Shown in pieces: positions 33,185-43,979 of a stretch of DNA of 64,000 nucleotides; within the stretch, counting starts at the first letter, position 1; each line of letters begins with the position of its first letter. Both the position numbers and the translations under genes were made by a program. This DNA is from Isoetes taiwanensis (taxonomy: Eukaryota > Streptophyta > Lycopodiopsida > Isoetales > Isoetaceae): NCBI GenBank assembly GCA_021234155.1, contig JAJEKV010000103.1:3100001-3164000 (forward strand). Direction: 5' to 3'. The notes under the pieces were generated by a model. That model was not told the origin of the DNA and did no database searches. It was given only the letters and a program-made list of their open reading frames with translations.

Positions 33185-34769
33185 TGTGACGCTCCCCGAA
33201 TATATACGACCACACCGACCATACACATACAGGGGACTTTCCCTCCCATGGCAACCACGTGCCATGAGCGTGAACCCTCCGTCTATTCGGGCCATCTATG
33301 AAATGATGCCCGAAAGAAGGACACGAAGGGGTCATTCGGCCCACGCCTTCAATGGGGCTCCTACGTCGCGGACGCATGAATACAAGGTTAGCATACAACA
33401 TAAATCACATATAAATAACCACCACGAGGGGTGGCACATCCATCCAAGTACCAACGGCAAAGAATATGCATCTAAGCTAAGAAAACACCCAAAACCCAGG
33501 TTCTACCCCGGTTCAGACTCTAGTGAGGCGGCCCGACACCGGGTCTCGGGGAGATCGGCCAGGCCGAAGTCTTGGCATGGCGTTGGCTGGCATAGAACAT
33601 CGGCTAGGGTTGTCCACTCCATCCGCCCCTCCAGTGCACACTTTGCAGATGGGTCGATTCACGCTATGGCTTCGCTATAGCCTTCAGGGAGACGCGGACT
33701 TCGGGGTATCACCCTTTGAGCCTACTCGGGTTCATGACACTGTCCGATGAGGCGGGGTCGGGGAAGTGTCCCCTTCGGGATCACGGTGGTTCCATGGGTG
33801 AGCTAGAGAACACGTGCCGCGTCAGCGACCCCCGCATCCGTACCCAACTTACTCACCCTAAATCTACTCAAAGTACATGGTGCCCCATACGGGTCACACC
33901 ATTGCACCCAGGGAGTGTCAGACCCATACCCGCCCTCTGGTGGCTGTCGGGCCTAGCCCACTGTAGGAGTCTCAGGAGCCTTTTATGCTCGTGCAAGACC
34001 CCACCCCCTACTTCACCACTGTGTCCCTTGTCTGGTGCTAAGCCAGACCATAGCGTCTATGACCCGGTGGGCTCTTGTGCACAGGCCGAACTAGTAGGGT
34101 GTTAACGGAAGTACTAGGAGCATTCTATACCCAAGCTCAGAGGCCTCTACCCCCCCTTTAATCCCTGTTTACTGGAACTACTAAACTAACTCATAGAGAC
34201 ATCAACCATCCCATAACAGAGCATCATTCATAATTGAAAAGTATTCCTAATTACCAAAGAAGGGTTAATCTCACCCAAAACTAGCGAGAAAAAGAATACT
34301 AGAGTATTATTCTACAATTTGCAAGTTAAACTACCACTAACCGTAGAGTTTCTATTTGGACCCGTTGTCAAGGGGGTGCTTCCATAGTCTTCATCTTTGG
34401 GGTAGCGGCGGCTGTAGAGGGTGTCTTGGCGATTGGGAGATGTTCACAACTATGCTCTCTTGGCGCTTTAGTCGCTCCTTGGTCTTTGGCCGGGTCGAAA
34501 TTGGGGTTAAGATGGGGTGGCGCCGCCTTTTGGTGGCTCGGTTTAGAAACCCCATGTCGGGCCACTCGAGGTTATGCCAAATGGCCTTCCCACCATTAGG
34601 TGACTTAATAGCAAGTATTTAGATAATTATCCTTTATAGTTAATTTAACATAGCTAATTAAATCCCTTGTGGCCAACCCCCTAGGTTATCATACCCCAGG
34701 GTGGGTATCTATACTGGTGACGTGTCAATATATTTACACGTAGACCGTATAAATACTTGGAACGTCACA
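33185..34769 (-). repeat. 5' LTR of the giant retrotransposon
   Basis: This 1585-bp copy is the partner of 9138-10725, with TG...CA ends. In the element's direction (minus) it would hold the promoter and transcription start. I do not see an unambiguous TATA box. Confidence 0.92.
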
Positions 34770-34774
34770 CCGTA
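34770..34774. repeat. Target-site duplication (right copy), CCGTA
   Basis: Directly follows the right LTR end CGTCACA and equals 9133-9137. Confidence 0.9.
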
Positions 34775-35924
34775 CCTCCCTGGATGCACCTCTAATCTGC
34801 AGGTAAATCCTAAACATCCTGCATATGGATCTGGCATTAGCAAACATCCATTCCACTCATTCTACAAGCAACTCACGTACCTGTTCAACTGGATAAACAA
34901 AAAACTCTCACCAATTTTCTCCACGCCTTGGGAATCAAAACATAACCAGGATGTTTGCACATCCTCGATGTCCCCAAGGACGGAGTAATCGTCAAGGTCT
35001 CGAGCGAGGATGTACAACCACCAATGAGAACTATCATGATACAAAGAGATGTCACATAAACATATAAACATGCATACAATAAAGTATGACATTCCACTAA
35101 CATTCACCCATGCACGAGGGACCAGAACACCACTCGTAGCCTACTCCAATCCACTACTGGACCATAGATGTCACGAAATAAAGGATCCAAGGAAGGTACA
35201 CTCTTGTCATGGGTGGCAGATCCTCCACGAAAGGGGTATGCACGTGTGTATAACGTGGGATCCACAAACAAGGCACGCCCACAATCCTCGTCAGACAACA
35301 AGAGTCTAATAGTCCTACATATATGCAAAGCATATTTTAGAGAAAAATCAAGCATTGCATACAATACAAAGACATGTTGTTGCACTTACATGATGTAGGA
35401 CCGCATGTGCCAATCTTCCCACCAACCATCATATGCCACGTCAAGGAACTCGGTCATCAGCTCAATAGAACCATGTGGACAAAGACTCGACATGGTCTGG
35501 ACCCTTGTCTCCTCCTGTATGCCCCACTGCACAACATGGTACAAAAGACCATGTGCCTGCCACTCGTATGCTGTAGCAATCTCCCTCGCAATCCGCTAGA
35601 ACCAAGGTCCAGACCTAAAGCTAGTATCAAGCCTCAACCAAATGGGTGCCCGAGCTTCTCACCCTCTCTCCGAAGCCCATCCTCGCAAGGGGACAAAGAC
35701 CTGTGCCAGATAGAAAGTCCCCCGCACATTTTGGTACATAATCCCATGTCCACCTGCAGTCCTATCAAATGTCCATGCCTCATGATTGATCTCTGCCCAA
35801 TCCCGTGGCGATGGGGCATAAGGCGTGACAAGCCCATATCTTCCCATGAGTCCTTCCAGACTAAGGGGGTCCACTGTCACTGTCTCCTGGTCACCTCTGT
35901 CCGTTGCCTCTACATCCTGACTAG

Positions 35925-36025
35925 GCCTGCCCCCTGCCCCTGCCTCTGCCTCTACCTGGTGGCCTACCTCTACCTCTACCTCTACCCCTGCCTCTACCTG
36001 GTGGCCTGCCTCTACCTCTGTCTCT
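35925..36025. repeat. CCTCTAC-type hexanucleotide repeat in the ULP1-like linker
   Basis: About 15 loose copies of CCTCTAC, CCTCTGC or CCCTGC, with the motif CTGGTGGCCT twice, encode an acidic VEAG/VEVE repeat on the minus strand. Confidence 0.75.
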
Positions 36026-37248
36026 GTCACCATCGTCACCCTCATGTCCATCCTGTACGTCTCTGTGAGGTCTGTGCAGCTATCCAGCTCTGTGCCTCGT
36101 GAAAGCTCGTTTGTAGACCTGCAAATGGCTCAAGGGTGCAAGGGCACTGGTACATCCACGTCATGGACAATGGTCTTCATAGTAGAAAGACCTGATGCAC
36201 AGTCCACTGAAGTGGAGCTCGTCGAAGGTGATGGCTCATGGGCCAATGCCCACACGCTCGCTAGGTCCGTATGCACTTCTGTCAACAATCGACAAATGTC
36301 ACCTAAGGAAAGTGATGTCCGAGGTACAGAGCTAGGTAGTGAATCAGGCAGTGACGGTGTGTGCGAAAAGGAAGTGGGAGGAAGTGGAAGTATGTCAGGG
36401 AAAAGAGGAGGAAGTGTGCGAAAAAGAGGTGGGCCGGTACACGTGACAGGCAAGGTGCTAACAGGTGGTGGTGGCACTGGTGGGAAAGGGGATGGTCCAC
36501 ATGGTGGGAAGGGGGATGGTCCACATGGCAAAATGAAGGGGGGTGGTGGCACGGGTGCTACACTAGAAGAGTAGGGGCTGGAGGACAAACGAGGAAAGAA
36601 TGGACGAGACCTCGGGGATGGGAATGATGGTGGTACATATGGGAATGATGTGACAAGGGGTGGTCGCATGGGAACGGGTGGTGGGAGAAAGAGGCGTAAT
36701 AGGCTGAGTGGTCGATGCTAGTGCATATCCTGCATCATGGATGGGTACCCTCCCAAGGCTAAGTCCACATCGCAAGATGTGGATGGCATGATTGGTGTGC
36801 TCTCTGTAGCAAAGGCGAAAGAGCTACTAGATGAACCAGGTAGTCCCAACTGGGCTGTCAAATTTGCAGAACCCCTAATCCACACACCTCGGCTACTTTC
36901 GCGACATCCTCCTCCCCTACTGGCTCTGGGTCAGCTGCCTCATCCTCAATGGGGAGGTCTCTCTCCTCCTCAACAACACCTCTGCCTCCACCCAACCTAC
37001 CGTAGGCCCTTTACGCGCACTCTAGTGAGCGCCTGCACTTTGTCTGCCATCCAACGTGGTCCTCCCTATGGGTATCTCGTAGCTAACTTCTCCTGCGAGA
37101 ATGTCCTCTCAATGGCCTCCCACTCTGCCACTAACCGTCTGTGGAACCTGGCCCTAAAGTGTGTCTCCTGTTGGGACACTAGAAACTATGCCCAGCACAT
37201 CTGTCACCGGGCCCAGGGACTCCTCCCTCCCTCCTTCCCCTCCCCCCT

Positions 37249-37264
37249 CTCTCCCTCCCTCCCT

Positions 37265-37312
<48 letters not shown>
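37249..37312. repeat. (CT)n microsatellite, left half
   Basis: TCCC units grade into a pure CT run that stops exactly at the left terminus of the Harbinger element. The other half resumes at 41815. Confidence 0.85.
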
Positions 37313-37315
<3 letters not shown>

Positions 37316-37791
37316 GTTAGCCACATGCACGAGAATTTTTTTTATCTCGTCATTATCTGACGAGAGATAAAATTATCTGTTATGCCTTGAGAGATGGGCC
37401 GAGAGACAAATGTCTCGTCCACTAACAGGCCCAATTAGGAGGGAGATCCACGGAGAAAGGGGAGGGGAGTCCACGGGATTTTTCTTCCGCCTCTTCCTTG
37501 GCGCCATCGCAAGCTCGAATTATCCCACAGGCAAGATTTTGCCTCCCGGTGAGTGTCGAAATATCCCATATCATTGTTTTCCGGTTTACATTTGTCCCAT
37601 TTTTGTGTTCAAGAGCCATTTTTGTTCAATCTCGGCTCTACAATCGACTTCGCGCCGGATTTGCATTGTTTGATGGATCCGGTCATTTTGGGCATGATTG
37701 CCATGCTTTTGAGGGCTATTCAACTTCGGCTTGGCTTTCCAAAGCTCCCCGTCTACATTTGATCTGAGGGGAAAATGAACGAGAAGGGTCA

Positions 37792-39062
37792 ATGGATATT
37801 TTAGAGCGGAATGCGAGGTGGAAGATAATATTCATCACATGTGTGCAAAGCATCCACACTCTTCCTAGCGCCTTGTTCGAGATTAAGGAGGCCTCCCGAA
37901 GATTTTGGGTATGTCCAAGGCGGCACAAACACAGTGGGACAACATTGATAATCACGCTTTGGAATTGCCTCCCCTCTTTTGAGGACGATATGTGGCACCA
38001 GTTCTATCGGATGAAGAGGTCTGCATTTGAGAATTTAGTTCGACTGATTGTGCCTTACTTAATCAGGCCTGGAATGAAGGTCAGACTGCCTGTTGATCCC
38101 AGGAAAGCAGTGGCCATGGTGCTTTATTTTTTAGCTCATGGCGAGAAACCCTTGCATGTAGGTCAAAGATTTTATGTAGGTAAAGCTACTGTGCAGAAAT
38201 ACACGAAAAAAATAACTCTTGTCTTGGCATCCAAGACTATGCTTTACAAGAGGTTCATTGCTTTACCAACAGGTCAAAGATTGTTGGACATAAACAAAGA
38301 TTTTGAAGATGCAACAGGTATACCAAATATATTTGGAGCTGTTGATGGATCTCATATATATTTGTACAGAAAACCATGGAGCAAAGACAAGGGTGATGAC
38401 TATTATTCAAGGCACAAAAGACATTCCTGCCTTATGCAAGGTGTGGTTACTCACCAAAGAATTTTTATTAATGTTTGTGTGAATAGGACTGGTTCTGTGC
38501 ATGATGCAAATCAATTTAAGAAAAGTTTGTTGTACAAGAGGTTGGTCGCCAAACGGATAATGCAAGAGCCTACTATTCGGATGGATGATGGTAAAAAGAT
38601 TAGTCGGGGTCAAATGGTGATCGGGGAGGTGGTGTTACAATTCCACAAATTTGCTTGGGGATTCAAAGATATCCCTCTCGAAGATTTCTGATTAAAGTAT
38701 TCCCTGATGGAAAGGGAGCCTATGGCAGATTTAATAAAAGGATTTGCAGAGGTAGAGTTTGTGTAGAAAATGGTTTTGGTATCGTTAAGGAAAAATTCAG
38801 AATTTTAAAGGCATTGCCTATCCATGTTGGTAGAGCAGCCAAAATAATCCATGCTACTTGTGTCTTGTGGAATTTCTGTATCATGCAGGACCTTCAGCTG
38901 GATTACTTGCCATTGCAACCTGATATTCACGAAATTGAATATTATGAGGCAGAGGTAATGAACAAAAGGATGAAGAAAGAAGGGGATCAAATTAGACATG
39001 TCATATTCGAATTTGGAACAAGTGAATGGAGATTGAATCTTCGCCAAATTATTGTTACATAA
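37792..39062 (+). pseudogene. Harbinger transposase (HARBI1-like DDE), one frameshift
   Basis: The first frame (37792-38691) contains MKRSAFENLVRLIVPYLI, AMVLYFLAHGEKPLHVGQRF, the first catalytic Asp in FGAVDGSHIYLYR and the second in NRTGSVHDANQF. Near 38690 a frame change leads into the second frame (to 39062), which carries CVENGFGIVKEKFRILKALP with the catalytic Glu and a typical RAAKIIHATCVLWNFCI C-terminus. The DDE triad is therefore present but split. The first 60 residues are not conserved wording, so the start is uncertain. The region between the halves is also shorter than in intact relatives (the usual D-x-Y-PL segment is missing). Confidence 0.85.
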
Positions 39063-39146
39063 TTTCGATTCTTGAACTCTTGGTACATAATTCTAAATGT
39101 TTTTGTTCTCGGCCGGCTGGTAACAAACAAGACAATAATTGCTCTT

Positions 39147-39490
39147 TTCAGCAAATGATGCAAACTTAAATAGTTATGTAGAGTTCTATTTCCATGTGCA
39201 GATACAATTGAGTTGGACATATTGTGTATTGTGAATTGTGTTTTGTGAATTGTGGATTGTGAATTAAGCAATGTGCTTTGTGGCATTGAAATGTGTATTT
39301 TTCGTTTACATTTCTTGCTTTTACAGAAACCTAAAGTAACATTTGCTACTATTCAGATAACATGACATTCAGCAAATGATGCAAACTTAAACACACAATA
39401 CTTTGTTTGTGAACTCATTTTGTGAAACAGTTATGTCTATGTAGAGTTCTATTTCCATGTTATGTTCAGAAAGCATTGAGTTGGACACAC
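39147..39490. repeat. Internal direct duplication downstream of the transposase
   Basis: TTCAGCAAATGATGCAAACT occurs at 39147 and 39368. GTAGAGTTCTATTTCCATGT followed by TTGAGTTGGACA recurs about 240-260 bases later. It is non-coding sequence between the two convergent Harbinger genes. Confidence 0.7.
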
Positions 39491-40179
39491 TTAAAGATCC
39501 CTGTTAATAACACAACTACAAACTTAAATCTGTGCACAAACAATTTCACAACTAGTGAACTTTGTACTAAATGAACTCAAAAGTACAGGTTTACATTTTA
39601 CGGTTTGGGACAGAATCGCACAAAAAGCTTGTGCAAAAGAATGGAATTGTGGATCTTCCTTGTTTGAAGTATGGAAACTTCATTCTCCTCTACTGTGCAT
39701 GCAGAGTTTGAGGAACCGACAGACATGGCTGCAGAGCTTGAGGAGCTTGAGGAGCTTGGAGATGGCAAACGATGGCGGAATCTGAAGCGCTCCCGCACTA
39801 CTGTTTTCGCCCTCGCCATCTCCTCAATAGAAAAAGGAAGAAATAATGTTTGGCACACTAAACGAAGACGCATTTATGTATTGCTGGCTGATGGTACAAT
39901 GGACCAGAATCTATAATGGTATAAATCATATATTGGAATAATAAGACCAATACTACCGGACCAATACCAAGCGGCATGTTATGGGGACGACTTAGGTTTG
40001 CAAATAGAAAAATTCTTAAAGAATTGAAAATTACCTAACCATTACATCACATGAGACAATATGAGACAAACATGTGACATCAACTTAGAATCTCAAAATA
40101 ACAGAATTACTGTAACAGAGTATTGCAGAATAACAGAAAAACAGAGTATAGAATTGAGAGGTGAATTACCTCAATTTAG

Positions 40180-41181
40180 GAACTTGATTTCGATGAAGCA
40201 AGCTTGGCAATCTCCAGGAGGGTATCTTTTGTCATCTGACAAATGCTTTGTGTCATAGTGGCCATTGATTCAGCAATTTTCAAGCTGTTGGCTGATCTCA
40301 TTGTCTCTAATTCTTTGATCAATCCCGCTTTCTTCACGTAATCCTCCCCTCATGAACTCCAATTTTTTTGCTTCATTTTCCCCAAAACTGCTTTGCCATT
40401 TTAGATATGCTCGCTGCAATATCTTCATCTATATGAACTTCGAGATCTTCTTTTTGTTGTTGGCTTCCCATAAACTCCTGGTTTATTGCAAGCGGCCAGA
40501 TCTTGGGCTTGTATCGTAAATATTTGCAGCCACTTGGAGTCTCTTTCGAGCACTAGTATTGTCTTTTACCGCCATTCCCAATTGGATTTGTATGGACTGG
40601 CAGAACACCTCCATTGTTCTCAACATTCACATTCTCAACATTTACAAATTCTTCTTCAACAAAGGAAGCTTCAAGGTGCCAATTGTCTCATAGAATGCTT
40701 GAGACATAAATTCATTTGTGAACATATCGACTTCTTGAAATGCCTCGGGACCAAAAGATCCATCATCTCCACCACCGGTATGTCTCTCTCATTAGTCCGT
40801 CTGCTTTAAATCTTCCATGACTTCAAACCATGGCCATTTCGAGGGTTCGCTCCAGTCCTCTCTCGAAGCTTCTTTCTCATCCCTAAATTTAATCCGCAAT
40901 TTATCCCATTTGTTTCTCAAGCGCTTTATATCTTCTAAGCCCTCAACTGAATGTCGAAGTTTTATCATGATCTCTCTCCACTGACTGGCGGATAGATTAA
41001 TGTTCCCATTATTATGCACTTTATATTCTTTCATCAAGGAAAGCATTGTGCCAATTGCATTGTCAGACCAATCAACAGGACGCTTTCTTTTCTTGCTTTC
41101 AATGGCATCGGCATCACTTCCATGAACAATCAAGGCCAAAAGAATTATCGGGGGCATCGACTCACCGTGCTTTGGAACCAT
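40180..41181 (-). pseudogene. Harbinger Myb/SANT-like DNA-binding protein
   Basis: The frame 41181-40792 reads KKRKRPVDWSDNAIGTMLSL, then LSASQWREIMIKL, EDIKRLRNKWDKLRIKF and DWSEPSKWPWFEVMEDL. This is a trihelix/Myb-SANT-like domain with its characteristic tryptophans. Beyond the stop, other frames continue the family's C-terminal half (FMSQAFYETIGTLK near 40690 and MATMTQSICQMTKDTLLEIA near 40200), so the gene is broken or spliced. In Harbinger elements this protein binds the element ends and brings the transposase to the nucleus. Confidence 0.75.
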
Positions 41182-41681
41182 TGCCTTCTTTACGCTTCCT
41201 CGATTGCAATCCTTTGCACCTTCAGCCGAGAGCTGATCCGCAATGCATCGATTCGTGAATTTGACCGATCATCTTCTTCGGCCTCTTAGCAGGCAATTTC
41301 TCGGATCTAGGGGGCACAAAGGGTTTCGCGGTTGCTGGAAGAGCAGATCTAGAAGCTCTAGTCATGATTTAGAGTCTGCTGTAATAGAATTTGATAGCAA
41401 ATTACTTCTTGAACACAATTTCAATCAGAAATTTACAAGAAAGATTCCGAACCTGAGACCCGAAATCTTAATGCAAATGCTTGAGGAATTTGGATTGCAA
41501 GGCCGATCTCGACACCCCCGATGCGGAATTGGGCGGGGAGGCTTGGCGAATCAAAAACAGGGGATCATTTCTTGAAGGGGTCGGAATTGGTGGCTCGATT
41601 TCGGGAGAGTTTTGGGCGCAAAACTCAAAAGCGGCCGTTATGCCCCCTAACCATAAAACAGCCGAGAGGGTTAATGGGAAC

Positions 41682-41703
41682 GCCCCTAACAATAGTTAGG
41701 GGC
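41682..41703. repeat. Subterminal hairpin
   Basis: GCCCCTAAC and GTTAGGGGC are separated by four bases, followed by ATTTTATCTCTC, about 110 bases inside the right end of the Harbinger element. Confidence 0.7.
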
Positions 41704-41811
41704 ATTTTATCTCTCAAAGGGAGAGCCAAATTTTTGACTCTCCCTTCATCTCTCGCCATCTCCCATCTCTCCCCATCTCTCAAATCATCTCTCAACCCCC
41801 ATGTGGCCAAC

Positions 41812-41814
<3 letters not shown>

Positions 41815-41888
<74 letters not shown>
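41815..41888. repeat. (CT)n microsatellite, right half
   Basis: A pure CT run begins exactly where the Harbinger right terminus ends. On the minus strand it is read as an Arg-Glu repeat within exon 2 of the ULP1-like gene. Confidence 0.85.
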
Positions 41889-41890
<2 letters not shown>

Positions 41891-42428
41891 GTGCCGCCTC
41901 ATCGTCCTTGTCCCTCAGATGCACTCTGCGTGCACCACGAGTCCAAGGCACCCACGGTACCTCCCCATGCTGTCTCTCGTGGTGCTTCTTCGCATCATCC
42001 ATACCTACACCCCAACCACCCTGGTCTTCTGGAAGCGTGCGTGTGCAACCCTCGTGCTCACAAAACCATCTATCATGGGACCTTGTAGGAGCCCCAGGGA
42101 TGGTGATCAATAATCAACGTATTCTCCAATGTCCATGGAGCTCGTCCCTAAAGAATTCTAAATTCTAAGTTCACACAACTCTAAAGCAATGGACAAAAAA
42201 ATAAGTTTTTTCTACATACGGGAATAATACTATGTTTCCTCTACGTCTAAAAGAACAAGAAATAAAATTGGAAGACACCTTATATTTGTGTCCATGACTA
42301 GATACCGAACAATAGAAATCTACGCTTATACTACTAGAGACTAACCCGTCGGGCGCAAACGTCGTAATCAGCTGTGCAACGCAGGGCGCTGTGCCCACTG
42401 CATCCTGGCCCATGCCTATGCCCACCAT
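41889..42428 (-). pseudogene. 5' exons of the interrupted ULP1-like gene, with a C2H2-like motif
   Basis: Exon 1 (42428-42346) starts MVGIGMGQDAVGTAPCVAQL and ends TTFAPDG with donor GACGG|GTTAGT in phase 2. Exon 2 begins at 42081 (acceptor CTACAAG|GTCCCAT) and continues in the matching phase as SHDRWFCEHEGCTRTLPEDQ, then KKHHERQHGEVPWVPW, and runs into the Arg-Glu repeat made by the microsatellite. C-x4-C followed by H-x3-H suggests a zinc finger. Orientation and position make this the N-terminus of the gene whose protease end is at 8971. The link across the two transposons is inferred. Confidence 0.5.
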
Positions 42429-43329
42429 ATCTATTTTAAAACATTACAAAAGAAGCGTAAGCATGTAATCTACTAGAAACGTGTAAAAAAATTACTAACA
42501 AAAAACACATAGTGATTTTTGAACAATCAATGACAAGCAACAAAGAAGAGCATCCTGCCAAACAAATTGTGAATTCCAAGAGAATTTGATTCACTACTTC
42601 ACCTTTGACTTATAACTGTACACTATAATCGTTCAAGGTAGAACCTATTTGAGTGGATATAGAGAACCCTTTTTTACTTCCATGACCATTTACATAAGCA
42701 AAAAGAAGAAGTAGAGATCCAATGAAAGGATAAAAATTGCACTTTGAGTGCTTTTATTTATAATATTTGAACACAATACATTTGGAGTTCTGGATTGGGT
42801 TAAAACCCAAGCGTTTTTAATATTATCAAAGGAAATAAGAATGTCGAAGAGAATTCATGATCTGCCCAATTGGTAAATGTGCTCCACCTTCAAGCATTCA
42901 AGATGAAAAGGATTCAAAAAAATTTCATTAGAATTAAGCTATTCTTCAAGGAAATAGATGCAATTATTTACATGCTAATTGCATGTGCTAATTATTTGTA
43001 TGCTATAATGAACAAGATGGAGAAATTTTTCTAACCTTATATTGTGCTCCAAGCTCAACAAATTTAGCATCTGGAGTAATAGTAGAAACATCCACAAACA
43101 TCTGATTCTCGGTTATTTGTTGAACTTGAAGACTAGCACAGAAGCTGATTTTGGCTGATTTCCGTTGCCCTAGCCATCACAATCCTTTCTTTTCCATAGC
43201 ATTTCTTCTCTGAATCCTCCATTTTTCTTCCTTATTCTTGGATAGGGCAGTACTGTTTGTACTTTTTCGACGAAATCCAAATTCTGTTGCCGAGTTAATT
43301 GGTAGAATCGGCTCTATTCAATATTAATC
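42429..43329. other. AT-rich spacer
   Basis: No gene or repeat recognised on either strand. Confidence 0.5.
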
Positions 43330-43831
43330 TATCATATACATTCATCTTTTCAGAGCCAAAATAACGAATGCTTGTATCTATGCAATATAGGATTGGACAT
43401 TTCAAAGTATTTCTGTAAGGATTTCTATATAGATAATCCCAAAACTATAAACATTGGCCTATCTCAAGGTATGACCCTCATCTGCCTCCATCTCTGGGGG
43501 CTAGTACATAGGTGTACTTGTCTCCGTTGTGTGCACTTAGGTCTAAAATCCTGGTTTAGCTTTACCAAAAACAGTAATTTTGATGATGAAGCCCTCATCC
43601 CCTCCCATCTTCACCAAGATATTCATTGTCTTTATATCCCTGTGAATCGCATCTTATGATATGAATTGAGTCATTTCTGGATAGGGTCTCACTCTCTATG
43701 TACTTTTCCAGATCTGTTTCTATGAGCTCCATGACAAGAGCCCTTTTGAACGTGCCATTGCTTCTAAATATGGAAAGTTGGCTTACCTGACATTCTGCTC
43801 CCATCTTCAACCCCGTGGTGACACGTGTCAA
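43330..43831 (-). pseudogene. Receptor-like protein kinase fragment
   Basis: The minus strand shows NGTFKRALVMELIETDLEKY (hinge), then in shifted frames IHRDIKTMNILV (catalytic loop with HRD), KITVFGKAKPGF (VFG in place of DFG), a PPEMEADEGHTL activation-segment end and ANVYSFGIIYIEILTE (helix F). The order is right for a plant receptor-like kinase of LRK10L type. It has stops and frame changes, lacks the N-lobe and has lost the metal-binding Asp, so it is dead. Confidence 0.75.
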
Positions 43832-43907
43832 TGTTTCTAACTCTGAAAGTGGATTAAAGTCGCACTACACTAAAGACTTGTGTGGACAAGTTATTTTTCA
43901 GAATGTG

Positions 43908-43979
43908 TTCCAGAATGAAGCCCAGAATGCATTCCAGAATGTAGCCCAGAATGCACTCCAAAATGAAGCCCAGAATTTC
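43908..43979. repeat. 24-bp minisatellite, three copies
   Basis: Units TTCCAGAATGAAGCCCAGAA-TGCA at 43908, 43932 and 43956 differ by one to a few bases. They read through as a Q-N-A-rich repeat on the plus strand. Confidence 0.8.

Larger units (their letters stand above)
9138..34769 (-). mobile_element. 25.6-kb chromodomain-bearing Ty3 LTR retrotransposon inserted in the ULP1-like gene
   Basis: Two LTRs in the same orientation (9138-10725 and 33185-34769) share start TGTGACG and end CGTCACA and are flanked by the duplication CCGTA. On the minus strand the order is 5' LTR, a tRNA-Met-like primer binding site, an extra ORF region with a histone H3-like gene (about 28600-32400), gag (about 27300-28590), protease-RT (25656-27233), RNase H, integrase and chromodomain (to about 23900). 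About 13 kb of non-pol sequence follows, then a polypurine tract and the 3' LTR. The length is far above the 5-10 kb usual for chromoviruses. Gag, RNase H and integrase are frameshifted, so this copy is not autonomous. The ULP1 reading frame is continuous when the element and one duplication are removed, which independently supports the boundaries. Some of the 13 kb may be nested insertions whose ends I cannot define. Confidence 0.9.
34770..36670 (-). pseudogene. Central part of the interrupted ULP1-like gene (catalytic His/Asp and acidic/proline-rich linker)
   Basis: Minus-strand exon 34770-34796 (IRGASREVR) joins the 3' end at 8971-9132 in frame once the retrotransposon is removed. After an intron (acceptor TTTACCTGCAG), the previous exon ends at 34912 with donor GGTGAGAG and carries DSSHWWLYILARDLDDYS and WLCFDSQGVEKIG. 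SHWWL and FDSQ supply the His and Asp of the C48 active site. Further upstream are CGRALFVDPTLYTRAYPFRG (35104-35385), WAEINHEAWTFDRTAGG (35659-36051), an acidic V/E/A/G repeat and a proline/serine-rich segment (36130-36669). The gene could be a host ULP1-like gene or the protease ORF of an old DNA transposon. Some internal stops suggest it was already decaying. Confidence 0.6.
37313..41814 (+). mobile_element. PIF/Harbinger-type DNA transposon with transposase and Myb/SANT gene
   Basis: The ends are imperfect inverted repeats: TACGTTAGCCACATG on the left and the reverse complement of TGCGTTGGCCACATG on the right, 13 of 15 matching. Both abut CT microsatellite, so a TCT target duplication is possible but cannot be told from the repeat. 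Inside are a HARBI1-like transposase (+) and, convergent to it, a Myb/SANT-like DNA-binding protein (-). This is the classic two-gene Harbinger layout, in which both proteins are needed for mobility. A GCCCCTAAC / GTTAGGGGC hairpin (41682-41703) lies inside the right end. The transposase is frameshifted, so this copy is probably immobile alone. Confidence 0.82.

Noticed and set aside
9138-34769. Two unrelated solo LTRs
   Set aside because: A shared CCGTA duplication outside the pair, a primer site inside one and a polypurine tract inside the other, in matching orientation, show a single element.
35374-36102. A 242-residue plus-strand protein rich in Cys, Pro and Leu
   Set aside because: It is antisense to the acidic repeat and linker of the ULP1-like gene and owes its length to the CCTCTAC repeat.
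41521-42168. Long plus-strand Ser-Leu repeat ORF and minus-strand Arg-Glu ORF as independent genes
   Set aside because: Both are created by the CT microsatellite. Only the minus-strand part beyond the repeat has splice-consistent coding character.
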